This document shows, in pieces, positions 10,189 to 21,400 of a stretch of DNA of 51,485 nucleotides. How positions within the stretch are numbered: position 1 is the stretch's first letter; every line of letters begins with the position of its first letter. This stretch comes from Mesostigma viride (Eukaryota > Streptophyta > Mesostigmatophyceae > Mesostigmatales > Mesostigmataceae): NCBI GenBank assembly GCA_009746045.1, contig RPFO01000328.1:1-51485 (forward strand), written 5' to 3'. A model generated the notes under the pieces. That model worked only from the letters and a program-made list of their open reading frames with translations. It was not told the origin of the DNA and made no database searches. A program made the position numbers and the translations under genes.

Positions 10189-10899
10189 CTAGTAGTCAAG
10201 GCCCCTGAAGTCGCAGTACGTGTATACGAACTCACGATCCTCCATATCCAGCTCCGGACCTGCACCGGTATGAATTAAAACCGGCGTGCTCCCCGCCGCG
10301 TAAGTTGCGACGCGCCGACGCGCGACGAGGCGCAGAGGATGTGTAAAGATCGTCAATAATTCCCACCCCGCGGGAATCCACTCTCGCACAGAGGCGAGAA
10401 ATGCCACCAGGTTAATTAAAACCTGGCGCTCACGACTGCGTACGCCGCGAGTCAGCAGCGATAGCAGCGCGAGATCCTGAAACAAATTTGTTGACACCGC
10501 CGGCGCGCCCCCCGTGCGAAGCGATGCCCAGTTTTGCAGGTTTCTCTGGTAACCGGTGAGTGAAGAGAGGACGTTGTCCAACTCCTCAATGGCAGTCGTG
10601 ACTTCGGTCACCGACCGCAAACCTCCCCGCACCTGGACCGTAAATGTCGATAAAATGTTGCGGATTTGGTCCAATAATGCGCGAACAGCCGGCACCAGTG
10701 CTGGCAAATCGGGGTCCTCGGGGTTATCCCCGAGCAATGCGTGAGCTGCACGCTGCTGACGATGAAGCTCGTCGAGCGAAACTGTAACTTCGTCGAGCAA
10801 TTGTTGCCACGACGGCACAGTTGGTCTTGACGAAGAACCAGCCGGCGGAGCGGCTATTTCCTCATCGTCCGGAATCCGAAATTCTTCCGAATTTGGCAT
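10189..10899 (-). CDS. ORF0 of element A, extra protein upstream of gag, function unknown
   Basis: This 236-residue frame lies between the 5' LTR and gag, 170 bp upstream of the gag start and in a different frame. I recognise no family. The N-terminus is acidic and Pro/Ser-rich; residues 28-125 look alpha-helical with coiled-coil-like spacing; the C-terminal part has hydrophobic helices and an Arg-rich patch. The segment SVTEVTTAIEELDNVLSSLTG resembles a helical stretch of ORF0 in element B in length and pattern. That supports a shared protein, but the similarity is weak. Composition is more GC-rich than gag and pol. In unit 2 the frame is broken by a one-base deletion. The protein could be a regulator, an assembly factor or a captured host fragment; I cannot tell which. 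Confidence 0.6.
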   Translation of the reverse strand: MPNSEEFRIPDDEEIAAPPAGSSSRPTVPSWQQLLDEVTVSLDELHRQQRAAHALLGDNPEDPDLPALVPAVRALLDQIRNILSTFTVQVRGGLRSVTEVTTAIEELDNVLSSLTGYQRNLQNWASLRTGGAPAVSTNLFQDLALLSLLTRGVRSRERQVLINLVAFLASVREWIPAGWELLTIFTHPLRLVARRRVATYAAGSTPVLIHTGAGPELDMEDREFVYTYCDFRGLDY

Positions 10900-10935
10900 C
10901 TTTTTGACAGAGCGTGTAATACGAGTTGTAATACG
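10900..10935 (-). promoter_or_regulatory. Primer-binding region of element A
   Basis: The sense sequence right after the 5' LTR is CGTATTACAACTCGTATTAC, in which CGTATTAC occurs twice. No TGG start complementary to a tRNA CCA end is present. The shared octamer ATTACAAC at bases 4-11 also occurs in element B, so priming by an internal tRNA fragment or another RNA is likelier than by a tRNA 3' end. Confidence 0.45.
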
Positions 10936-11552
10936 AGTTGTGAGGGTAAGAATGCCACGAATTCCGCCATGGTTCTTGCAGGAAGTTGCCTTTATTAATA
11001 ATCAGGAAACACAGACGTAAGTCACGTCACTTCCAAGACTGCACGCAGCACAGACGACAGGGTCGCAGTGCCAAGAGAACGTGCACGCAAGAACTAGCGT
11101 CCCGGTGTGACCAAGTCACTCATATAGCTTACTAGGGACGCGTCCAAGTATTCAGCTGCACTGTCACAGCTGAACTGTCAATCAATTGATTACACAGACT
11201 CTGGCACGCCTTTGGCGCGCAGATCTATCAATTGTCCATACGGCTAGTCCTGTGGACCTATCCGTACACTAGTCAGCATCAATTGTCTCATAGGTCCTGG
11301 CGCGCTACAGTGCGCCTACCTATCAATTGACCATCAAGTCCTGTACAAGTCCTGTCAACGTCCTGCGGACTATCAAAGTGACACTTGTACATCCTGTGTC
11401 CGTACGCGCCCACAGTGGCGCGCCGGGTACTGTCGGCACAGCCTAGGAAACGTCATAACTTTTACGTTCCTTAACCAAATGAGGCGTTCAAGGTGCCGTT
11501 GGAAAGAGCGTAACAATCTCTATCCATCTAACGTAAATCCTTTACGTTAACT
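10936..11552 (-). repeat. 5' LTR of element A (unit 1)
   Basis: This 617 bp LTR matches 3713-4329 and has the TSD GACAC on its outer side at 11553-11557. It supplies the promoter: TATA-like CTATATG at 11121-11127 with AATAAA at 10991-10996. Base 11245 is T, as in the other LTR of this copy, whereas both LTRs of unit 2 have A. Confidence 0.95.
11121..11329 (-). promoter_or_regulatory. LTR promoter of element A: TATA and four ATCAATTG sites
   Basis: The TATA-like site CTATATG (11121-11127, sense) is preceded in sense by four exact copies of ATCAATTG at 11181, 11227, 11278 and 11322. Their spacings are 46, 51 and 44 bp, and each contains the palindrome CAATTG. Regular spacing upstream of the TATA site suggests activator or repressor sites in U3; no binding protein can be named. 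Confidence 0.45.
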
Positions 11553-12994
11553 GACACCATGGGAGCCTGAATCCTCCTCATTAATTACATAAATGCCAAC
11601 CATGTACGTAGACAAGCCATGATGACACCATGGGAGCCTGAATCCTCATCATTTACTATTCCTTGACATCCATGTACGTAGGCCAGCCATGATGACACCA
11701 ATGGAGCCTGAATCCTCCTCGTTAATTACATAAATGCCAACCATGTACGTAGACAAGCCATGATGACCCCATGGGAGCCTGAATCCTCATCATTTACTAT
11801 TCCTTGACATCCATGTACGTAGACGGGCCATGATGACACCATGGGAGCCTGAATCCTCTTCATTAATTACATAAATGCCAACCATGTACGTAGACGGGCC
11901 ATGATGACACCATGGGAGCCTGAATCCTCATCATTTTTTTTTCTTTGACATCCATGTACATACGTAGGCCAGCCATGATGACACCAATGGAGCCTGAATC
12001 CTCATCATTAATTACATGTACATGCCATCCATGTACGTAGACGGGCCATGATGACACCAATGGAGCCTGAATCCTCATCATTACATACATAAATGCCAAC
12101 CATGTACATACACGGGCAATGATGACACCATGGGAGCCTGAATCCTCATCATTTTTTTTTCTTTGACATCCATGTACATACGTAGGCCAGCCATGATGAC
12201 ACCAATGGAGCCTGAATCCTCATCATTAATTACATACATGCCATCCATGTACGTAGACAAGCCATGATGACACCATGGGAGCCTGAATCCTCATCATTTA
12301 CTATTCCTTGACATCCATGTACGTAGGCCAGCCATGATGACACCAATGGAGCCTGAATCCTCTTCATTTTTTTTATGAGAGGATTCAGGTTACATAAATG
12401 CCAACCATGTACGTAGACAAGCCATGATGACACCATGGGAGCCTGAATCCTCATCATTTTTTTTATGAGACATCCATGTACGTAGGCCAGCCATGATGAC
12501 ACCATGGGAGCCTGAATCCTCATCAATTTTTTTTCTTTGACATCCATGTACGTAGACGGGCCATGATGACACCATGGGAGCCTGAATCCTCATCATTAAT
12601 TACATGAATGCCATTCATGTACGTACACGGGCCATGATGACACCATGGGAGCCTGAATCCTCATCATTAATTACATAAATGCCATCCATGTACGTACACG
12701 GGCCATGATGACACCATGGGAGCCTGAATCCTCATCAATAATTACATAAATGCCATCCATGTACGTAGACGGGCCATGATGACACCATGGGAGCCTGAAT
12801 CCTCATCATTTTTTTTTCTTTGACATCCATGTACGTAGACGGGCCATGATGACACCATGGGAGCCTGAATCCTCATCATTAATTACATAAATGCCATTCA
12901 TGTACGTAGACGGGCCATGATGACACCATGGGAGCCTGAATTCTCATCATTTACTATTCCTTGACATCCATGTACGTAGGCCAGCCATGGAGAC
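11553..12994. repeat. ~70 bp satellite array between elements A and C
   Basis: About 20 monomers of the same satellite. The first ~380 bp continue the segment interrupted by element A and match 21918-22298. Later monomers carry poly-T links (T8-T9 followed by CTTTGACATCC). The block ends with GAGAC (12990-12994), the target duplication of element C. It contains a second copy of the inverted repeat at 12352-12389. Confidence 0.97.
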
Positions 12995-13228
12995 TGTCAG
13001 GATTTTAGATAATCCTGGTTGTGCCCGTTTGCTAGCCCATGTAATGATGTGGCCAACTTTCTGTAAACGGGGGAATAATTAGGAATGCGTCCTTAATAAT
13101 CGCTTCCGCCCACCGTATTTCTGGCCAAGATTGTGAGGGCTAGGTAGTGCTTGCCGTGTCCTTTACGGCGCTAGTTTTCTTATTGAAAACAGTTGAGTGA
13201 GTATACAAGTTAATCCTGTACCTCGGCA

Positions 13229-13237
13229 CTATATACG
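13229..13237 (+). promoter_or_regulatory. TATA-like site in LTR of element C
   Basis: ACTATATAC lies 235 bp into the LTR, at a reasonable distance for the end of U3. It is repeated at 14896-14904. No downstream initiator or AATAAA was identified, so the promoter call rests on this box alone. Confidence 0.35.
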
Positions 13238-13507
13238 CATATCATTTATGGACATGCTAGTGGTTGCATGAATTTCTATAGTGAACTATTGTACGTTTCT
13301 GGCGCTGCCTAGGAGGCGCTGTGGCCTAGTCCCCGCATGCCATAACGTCGTGCCAACTAATGTTGGTCACCGTCACTTGTGGTGAAAAGTTTGCTCAATT
13401 TCGTACCGTCAGATTTGTAATGGATCAACGGTAGCAAACAGTGTAGCCGCCACTGAAGGACTTTGTCCCTTCCACATAATAAGTGACTCATGGTACACGA
13501 GAAATTT

Positions 13508-13695
13508 ACCTTGTTGGTCCCCATGTGTATGGGTAAGCCCTAGTTGGGTATGGCTGCCTTGTTGGTAGCCTAAAGCCATGCTCTTGTTGAGTATGCAACA
13601 GTCTCTTGTTGAGATTGTGTAGTGGCATTGTTTGCCCAAGCCCATCCTTGTTGGATGGGATTGACCTCTAGTTGAGGCCTACCTCCTTGTTGGAG
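13508..13695 (+). other. Series of hairpins with TTGTT/TAGTT loops in LTR of element C
   Basis: Nine short inverted repeats share a pentaloop TTGTT or TAGTT while their stems differ. Clear examples are GGCTGCC/GGTAGCC (13552-13570), CATGCTC/GAGTATG (13577-13595), ACAGTCTC/GAGATTGT (13598-13618), GGCA/TGCC (13624-13636), CCCATCC/GGATGGG (13641-13659), CCTC/GAGG (13665-13677) and CTCC/GGAG (13683-13695). A further hairpin, CCCAT/ATGGG at 13520-13533, has loop GTGT. Several stems keep pairing through G-U pairs. Copies are at 15175-15362, 45031-45218 and 46698-46885. Confidence 0.85.
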
Positions 13696-13804
13696 ACCAA
13701 CCCCAAAGTAATATATTTAATCAACCAAGCAATATTTTGTGGCTGTCATCACATTGGGTAACAAGGGGTCAAAAAGATCTTTCCTCCTCCTCCGTAATTT
13801 AACA

Positions 13805-13820
13805 TGGTATCGGTATGGGA
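13805..13820 (+). promoter_or_regulatory. Primer-binding site of element C
   Basis: TGGTATCGGTATGGGA begins directly after the left LTR. Its first seven bases match TGGTATC, the start of the site complementary to initiator tRNA-Met used by many copia elements. The remainder departs from that site. Confidence 0.6.
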
Positions 13821-14653
13821 GTGACCCATGAACCCATTTCTTGAGCCGTAAACCGTTTTTCCAAAAGCCGCACTTTCCTGATCCCGTTTTTGAGCGGTCG
13901 GCCTGCAGCCAGGTACCCAACTTTGAGCGTGCAGATCTTTTGACTGGGACATTATTTTTCACCGCTCTTAGATGCGTTGGAAGCGTCACATCGTCCTCGT
14001 TTCAACGCCGCCAAGAACGCTGCCATCGGCATCCTGGTGCAAAAGTTACTCAAGTTCGCGCCGACCTACGTGGCCAGCTTGTCAGTGCGCATATCTTTTT
14101 AACGACTCATCTGTTTAAGACCGTTGAGGTGTCGTTGAAAAGGGCATTCTGTGGCGGTTCTATCAAGCCATAACGCGCCCCAAGCTGTTTAGTACTACGG
14201 CAACTACGTTCATTCCTGTTCGGACCAGCGGATTTCCGGAATTTCTCATCTTTCTCGTCAACAGCACATCCGTTTGGACCGTGCTGGGCGTCCATCGACG
14301 CGGAATTTTATGCTCGTTTCAACAAGCTATCATACGTCGTCATCGGTTTGATACAACGCCAACAACACTCATTTCCGTGGCGCCAGCTGACGGACCTTTG
14401 CCGACATGCAACTTTTACGTGGCTCCTCTTTTTGAGCCATTTGTGACGTCCTCGGATTCGTCTCTTTCTTCCGGTTTTAACAAGCCATCACACGTTTCAG
14501 TTCCTCAAGCTTTTCGACAACTGCATTGATTTGAAGTCGTCATGTTTTGGCTTACCGTGTAAGGGGGGAGTGGCAGGGTTGTTTCTACCCGGCAAGCCCT
14601 ACTGCCTAAGTAAGGGGGGAGCACAGTTGTTTGAGTCAATCCCAGCAACGTGC
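13821..14653 (+). other. Interior of element C, no recognisable gene
   Basis: Frames of up to 110 residues exist (13841-14173 and 14281-14529 on the plus strand) but none shows a retroelement domain or other motif I recognise, and stops interrupt longer readings. The interior contains the CATAAC-type box at 14090-14139, also seen in the LTRs of A and B. Two purine tracts AAGGGGGG at 14561-14568 and 14612-14619 resemble the true polypurine tract. The region may derive from captured or decayed sequence. Confidence 0.6.
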
Positions 14654-14661
14654 AAGGGGGG
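14654..14661 (+). other. Polypurine tract of element C
   Basis: AAGGGGGG abuts the right LTR. Two further copies of the same octamer lie 42 and 93 bp upstream, so the tract is present three times in about 100 bp. Confidence 0.65.
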
Positions 14662-15471
14662 TGTCAGGATTTTAGATAATCCTGGTTGTGCCCGTTTGCT
14701 AGCCCATGTAATGATGTGGCCAACTTTCTGTAAACGGGGGAATAATTAGGAATGCGTCCTTAATAATCGCTTCCGCCCACCGTATTTCTGGCCAAGATTG
14801 TGAGGGCTAGGTAGTGCTTGCCGTGTCCTTTACGGCGCTAGTTTTCTTATTGAAAACAGTTGAGTGAGTATACAAGTTAATCCTGTACCTCGGCACTATA
14901 TACGCATATCATTTATGGACATGCTAGTGGTTGCATGAATTTCTATAGTGAACTATTGTACGTTTCTGGCGCTGCCTAGGAGGCGCTGTGGCCTAGTCCC
15001 CGCATGCCATAACGTCGTGCCAACTAATGTTGGTCACCGTCACTTGTGGTGAAAAGTTTGCTCAATTTCGTACCGTCAGATTTGTAATGGATCAACGGTA
15101 GCAAACAGTGTAGCCGCCACTGAAGGACTTTGTCCCTTCCACATAATAAGTGACTCATGGTACACGAGAAATTTACCTTGTTGGTCCCCATGTGTATGGG
15201 TAAGCCCTAGTTGGGTATGGCTGCCTTGTTGGTAGCCTAAAGCCATGCTCTTGTTGAGTATGCAACAGTCTCTTGTTGAGATTGTGTAGTGGCATTGTTT
15301 GCCCAAGCCCATCCTTGTTGGATGGGATTGACCTCTAGTTGAGGCCTACCTCCTTGTTGGAGACCAACCCCAAAGTAATATATTTAATCAACCAAGCAAT
15401 ATTTTGTGGCTGTCATCACATTGGGTAACAAGGGGTCAAAAAGATCTTTCCTCCTCCTCCGTAATTTAACA
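14662..15471 (+). repeat. 3' LTR of element C
   Basis: This 810 bp LTR matches 12995-13804 and is followed by the GAGAC target duplication and satellite. It carries the second copy of the hairpin series at 15175-15362. Confidence 0.95.
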
Positions 15472-18400
15472 GAGACACCATGGGAGCCTGAATCCTCCTA
15501 ATTAATCACATAAATGCCAACCATGTACGTAGACAAGCCATGATGACCCCATGGGAGCCTGAATCCTCATCATTAATTACATAAATGCCATCCATGTACG
15601 TAGACGGGCCATGATGACACCATGGGAGCCTGAATCCTCATTATTATATACAAAAATGCCATCCATGTACGTACACGGGCAATGATGACACCATGGGAGC
15701 CTGAATCCTCATCATTAATTACATAAATGCCATTCATGTACGTAGACATGACATGATGACACCATGGGAGCCTGAGTCCTCATCATTAATTACATACATG
15801 CCATCCATGTACGTACACGGGCCATGATGACACCATGGGAGCCTGAATCCTCATCATTTTTTTTTCTTTGACATCCATGTACGTAGACGGGCCATGATGA
15901 CACCATGGGAGCCTGAATCCTCATCATTAATTACATACATGCCATCCATGTACGTAGGCCAGCCATGATGACACCATGGGAGCCTGAATCCTCATCATTT
16001 ACTATTCCTTGACATCCATGTACGTAGGCCAGCCATGGAGACACCATGGGAGCCTGAATCCTCCTCATGAATTACATAAATGCCAACCATGTACGTAGAC
16101 AAGCCATGATGACACCATGGGAGCCTGAATCCTCATCATTTACTATTCCTTGACATCCATGTACGTAGACGGGCCATGATGACACCATGGGAGCCTGAAT
16201 CCTCATCATTAATTACATACATGCCATCCATGTACGTAGGCCAGCCATGATGACACCATGGGAGCCTAGATCCTCCTCATGAATTACATAAATGCCAACC
16301 ATGTACGTAGGCCAGCCATGGAGACACCATGGGAGCCTGAATCCTCCTCATTATTTACATAAATGCCAACCATGTACGTAGACAAGCCATGATGACCCCA
16401 TGGGAGCCTGAATCCTCATCATTAATTACATAAATGCCATCCATGTACGTAGACGGGCCATGATGACACCATGGGAGCCTGAATCCTCATCATTAATTAC
16501 ATAAATGCCATTCATGTACGTAGGCCAGCCATGGAGACACCGTGGGAGCCTGAATCCTCATCATTAATTACATACATGCCAACAATGTAGGTAGACAAGC
16601 CATGATGACACCATGGGAGCCTGAATCCTCATCATTTATTTTATGAGACATCCATGTACGTAGGCCAGCCATGATGACACCATGGGAGCCTGAATCCTCA
16701 TCATTTCTTTTTCTTTGACATCCATGTACGTAGGCCAGCCATGATGACACCATGGGAGCCTGAATCCTCCTCATTAATTACATACATGCCATCCATGTAC
16801 GTACACGGGCCATGATGACACCATGGGAGCCTGAATCCTCATCATTTACTATTCCTTGACATCCATGTACGTAGACAGGCCATGATGACACCATGGGAGC
16901 CTGAATCCTCATCATTAATTACATAAATGCCAACCATGTACGTAGACAAGCCATGATGACACCATGGGAGCCTGAATCCTCCTCATTAATTACATAAATG
17001 CCAACCATGTACGTAGACAAGCCATGATGACACCATGGGAGCCTGAATCCTCATCATTAATTACATACATGCCATCCATGTACGTAGACAGGCCATGATG
17101 ACACCATGGGAGCCTGAATCCTCATCATTTACTATTCCTTGACATCCATGTACGTAGGCCAGCCATGGAGACACCATGGGAGCCTGAATCCTCCTCATTA
17201 ATTACATAAATGCCAACCATGTACGTAGACAAGCCATGATGACCCCATGGGAGCCTGAATCCTCATCATTAATTACATAAATGCCATCCATGTACGTAGA
17301 CGGGCCATGATGACACCATGGGAGCCTGAATCCTCATCATTAATTACATAAATGCCATTCATGTACGTAGGCCAGCCATGGAGACACCATGGGAGCCTGA
17401 ATCCTCATCATTAATTACATAAATGCCAACCATGTACGTAGACAAGCCATGATGACACCATGGGAGCCTGAATCCTCCTCATTAATTACATAAATGCCAA
17501 CCATGTACGTAGACAAGCCATGATGACACCATGGGCCTGAATCCTCATCATTAATTACATACATGCCATCCATGTACGTAGACAGGCCATGATGACACCA
17601 TGGGAGCCTGAATCCTCATCATTTACTATTCCTTGACATCCATGTACGTAGGCCAGCCATGGAGACACCATGGGAGCCTGAATCCTCCTCATTAATTACA
17701 TAAATGCCAACCATGTACGTAGACAAGCCATGATGACCCCATGGGAGCCTGAATCCTCATCATTTACTATTCCTTGACATCCATGTACGTAGGCCAGCCA
17801 TGGAGACACCATGGGAGCCTGAATCCTCATCATTAATTACATAAATGCCAACCATGTACGTAGACAAGCCATGATGACACCATGGGAGCCTAGATCCTCC
17901 TCATGAATTACATAAATGCCAACCATGTACGTAGGCCAGCCATGGAGACAACATGGGAGCCTGAATCCTCATCATTAAATACATACATGCCATCCATGTA
18001 CGTAGACAGGCCATGATGACACCATGGGAGCCTGAATCCTCCTCATTAATTACATACATGCCATCCATGTACGTACACGGGCCATGATGACACCATGGGA
18101 GCCTGAATCCTCATCATTTACTATTCCTTGACATCCATGTACGTAGGCCAGCCATGGAGACACCATGGGAGCCTGAATCCTCATCATTAATTACATAAAT
18201 GCCAACCATGTACGTAGACAAGCCATGATGACACCATGGGAGCCTGAATCCTCCTCATTAATTACATAAATGCCAACCATGTACGTAGACAAGCCATGAT
18301 GACACCATGGGAGCCTGAATCCTCATCATTAATTACATACATGCCATCCATGTACGTAGACAGGCCATGATGACACCATGGGAGCCTGAATCCTCATCAT

Positions 18401-21400
18401 TTACTATTCCTTGACATCCATGTACGTAGGCCAGCCATGGAGACACCATGGGAGCCTGAATCCTCCTCATTAATTACATAAATGCCAACCATGTACGTAG
18501 ACAAGCCATGATGACCCCATGGGAGCCTGAATCCTCATCATTAATTACATAAATGCCATCCATGTACGTAGACAGGCCATGATGACACCATGGGAGCCTG
18601 AATCCTCATCATTTACTATTCCTTGACATCCATGTACGTAGACAAGCCATGATGACACCATGGGAGCCTGAATCCTCATCATTAATTACATAGATGCCAA
18701 CCATGTACGTAGACAAGCCATGATGACACCATGGGAGCCTGAATCCTCCTCATTAATTACATAAATGCCAACCATGTACGTAGACAAGCCATGATGACAC
18801 CATGGGAGCCTGAATCCTCATCATTTCTTTTTCTTTGACATCCATGTACGTAGGCCAGCCATGATGACACCATGGGAGCCTGAATCCTCCTCATTAATTA
18901 CATACATGCCATCCATGTACGTACACGGGCCATGATGACACCATGGGAGCCTGAATCCTCATCATTTACTATTCCTTGACATCCATGTACGTAGGCCAGC
19001 CATGGAGACACCATGGGAGCCTGAATCCTCATCATTAATTACATAAATGCCAACCATGTACGTAGACAAGCCATGATGACACCATGGGAGCCTGAATCCT
19101 CCTCATTAATTACATAAATGCCAACCATGTACGTAGACAAGCCATGATGACACCATGGGAGCCTGAATCCTCATCATTAATTACATACATGCCATCCATG
19201 TACGTAGACAGGCCATGATGACACCATGGGAGCCTGAATCCTCATCATTTACTATTCCTTGACATCCATGTACGTAGGCCAGCCATGGAGACACCATGGG
19301 AGCCTGAATCCTCCTCATTAATTACATAAATGCCAACCATGTACGTAGACAAGCCATGATGACCCCATGGGAGCCTGAATCCTCATCATTAATTACATAA
19401 ATGCCATCCATGTACGTAGACGCCATGATGACACCATGGGAGCCTGAATCCTCATCATTAATTACATAAATGCCATTCATGTACGTAGGCCAGCCATGAG
19501 ACACCATGGGAGCCTGAATCCTCATCATTAATTACATAAATGCCAACCATGTACGTAGACCAGCCATGATGACACCATGGGAGCCTGAATCCTCCTCATT
19601 AATTACATAAATGCCAACCATGTACGTAGACAAGCCATGATGACACCATGGGAGCCTGAATCCTCATCATTAATTACATAATGCCATCCATGTACGTAGA
19701 CAGCCATGATGACACCATGGGAGCCTGAATCCTCATCATTTCTTTTTCTTGACATCCATGTACGTAGGCCAGCCATGATGACACCATGGGAGCCTGAATC
19801 CTCCTCATTAATTACATACATGCCATCCATGTACGTACACGGGCCATGATGACACCATGGGAGCCTGAATCCTCATCATTTACTATTCCTTGACATCCAT
19901 GTACGTAGGCCAGCCATGGAGACACCATGGGAGCCTGAATCCTCATCATTAATTACATAAATGCCAACCATGTACGTAGACAAGCCATGATGACACCATG
20001 GGAGCCTGAATCCTCCTCATTAATTACATAAATGCCAACCATGTACGTAGACAAGCCATGATGACACCATGGGAGCCTGAATCCTCATCATTAATTACAT
20101 ACATGCCATCCATGTACGTAGACAGGCCATGATGACACCATGGGAGCCTGAATCCTCATCATTTACTATTCCTTGACATCCATGTACGTAGGCCTGCCAT
20201 GGAGACACCATGGGAGCCTGAATCCTCCTCATTAATTACATAAATGCCAACCATGTACGTAGACAAGCCATGATGACCCCATGGGAGCCTGAATCCTCAT
20301 CATTAATTACATAAATGCCATCCATGTACGTAGACGGGCCATGATGACACCATGGGAGCCTGAATCCTCATCATTAATTACATAAATGCCATTCATGTAC
20401 GTAGGCCAGCCATGGAGACACCATGGGAGCCTGAATCCTCATCATTAATTACATACATGCCAACAATGTAGGTAGACAAGCCATGATGACACCATGGGAG
20501 CCTGAATCCTCATCATTTATTTTATGAGACATCCATGTACGTAGGCCAGCCATGATGACACCATGGGAGCCTGAATCCTCATCATTTCTTTTTCTTTGAC
20601 ATCCATGTACGTAGGCCAGCCATGATGACACCATGGGAGCCTGAATCCTCCTCATTAATTACATACATGCCATCCATGTACGTACACGGGCCATGATGAC
20701 ACCATGGGAGCCTGAATCCTCATCATTTACTATTCCTTGACATCCATGTACGTAGGCCAGCCATGGAGACACCATGGGAGCCTGAATCCTCATCATTAAT
20801 TACATAAATGCCAACCATGTACGTAGACAAGCCATGATGACACCATGGGAGCCTGAATCCTCCTCATTAATTACATAAATGCCAACCATGTACGTAGACA
20901 AGCCATGATGACACCATGGGAGCCTGAATCCTCATCATTAATTACATACATGCCATCCATGTACGTAGACAGGCCATGATGACACCATGGGAGCCTGAAT
21001 CCTCATCATTTACTATTCCTTGACATCCATGTACGTAGGCCAGCCATGGAGACACCATGGGAGCCTGAATCCTCCTCATTAATTACATAAATGCCAACCA
21101 TGTACGTAGACAAGCCATGATGACCCCATGGGAGCCTGAATCCTCATCATTAATTACATAAATGCCATCCATGTACGTAGACGGGCCATGATGACACCAT
21201 GGGAGCCTGAATCCTCATCATTTACTATTCCTTGACATCCATGTACGTAGGCCAGCCATGGAGACACCATGGGAGCCTGAATCCTCCTCATTAATTACAT
21301 AAATGCCAACCATGTACGTAGACAAGCCATGATGACCCCATGGGAGCCTGAATCCTCATCATTAATTACATAAATGCCATCCATGTAAGTAGACGGGCCA

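Larger units (their letters stand above)
3713..11552 (-). mobile_element. LTR retrotransposon A, unit 1 (7840 bp, copia-like)
   Basis: Two 617 bp LTRs bound the element and the 5 bp target duplication GACAC flanks it at 3708-3712 and 11553-11557. Removing the element restores an ordinary satellite monomer. Sense order is 5' LTR, ORF0, gag, UGA, integrase, protease-like, RT, RNase H, T-arm sequence, polypurine tract, 3' LTR. Termini are AGTT...AACT rather than TG...CA. The two LTRs look identical by eye, which suggests a young insertion. Pol is broken by indels near 6030; the unit 2 copy has an intact pol. Confidence 0.95.
12995..13804 (+). repeat. 5' LTR of element C
   Basis: This 810 bp LTR runs from TGTCAGGATT to AATTTAACA and matches 14662-15471. 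A TATA-like ACTATATAC lies at 13229-13237. The second half carries the hairpin series at 13508-13695. A CCTAGGAGG motif inside a short inverted repeat near 13310 also occurs in the LTR of element B. Confidence 0.95.
12995..15471 (+). mobile_element. LTR element C, non-autonomous (2477 bp, unit 1)
   Basis: Two 810 bp LTRs with canonical TG...CA ends surround an 857 bp interior. GAGAC is duplicated at 12990-12994 and 15472-15476. A TGGTATC primer site follows the left LTR and a purine tract precedes the right LTR, so the element is on the plus strand. The interior has no gag, protease, integrase or RT. It must therefore rely on enzymes of another element. The LTRs look identical by eye. Canonical ends and tRNA-type priming set it apart from A and B. 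Confidence 0.93.

Noticed and set aside
13841-14173. 110-residue frame in element C as a gag remnant
   Set aside because: No capsid or zinc-knuckle pattern; part of it overlaps the CATAAC-type box that is non-coding elsewhere.
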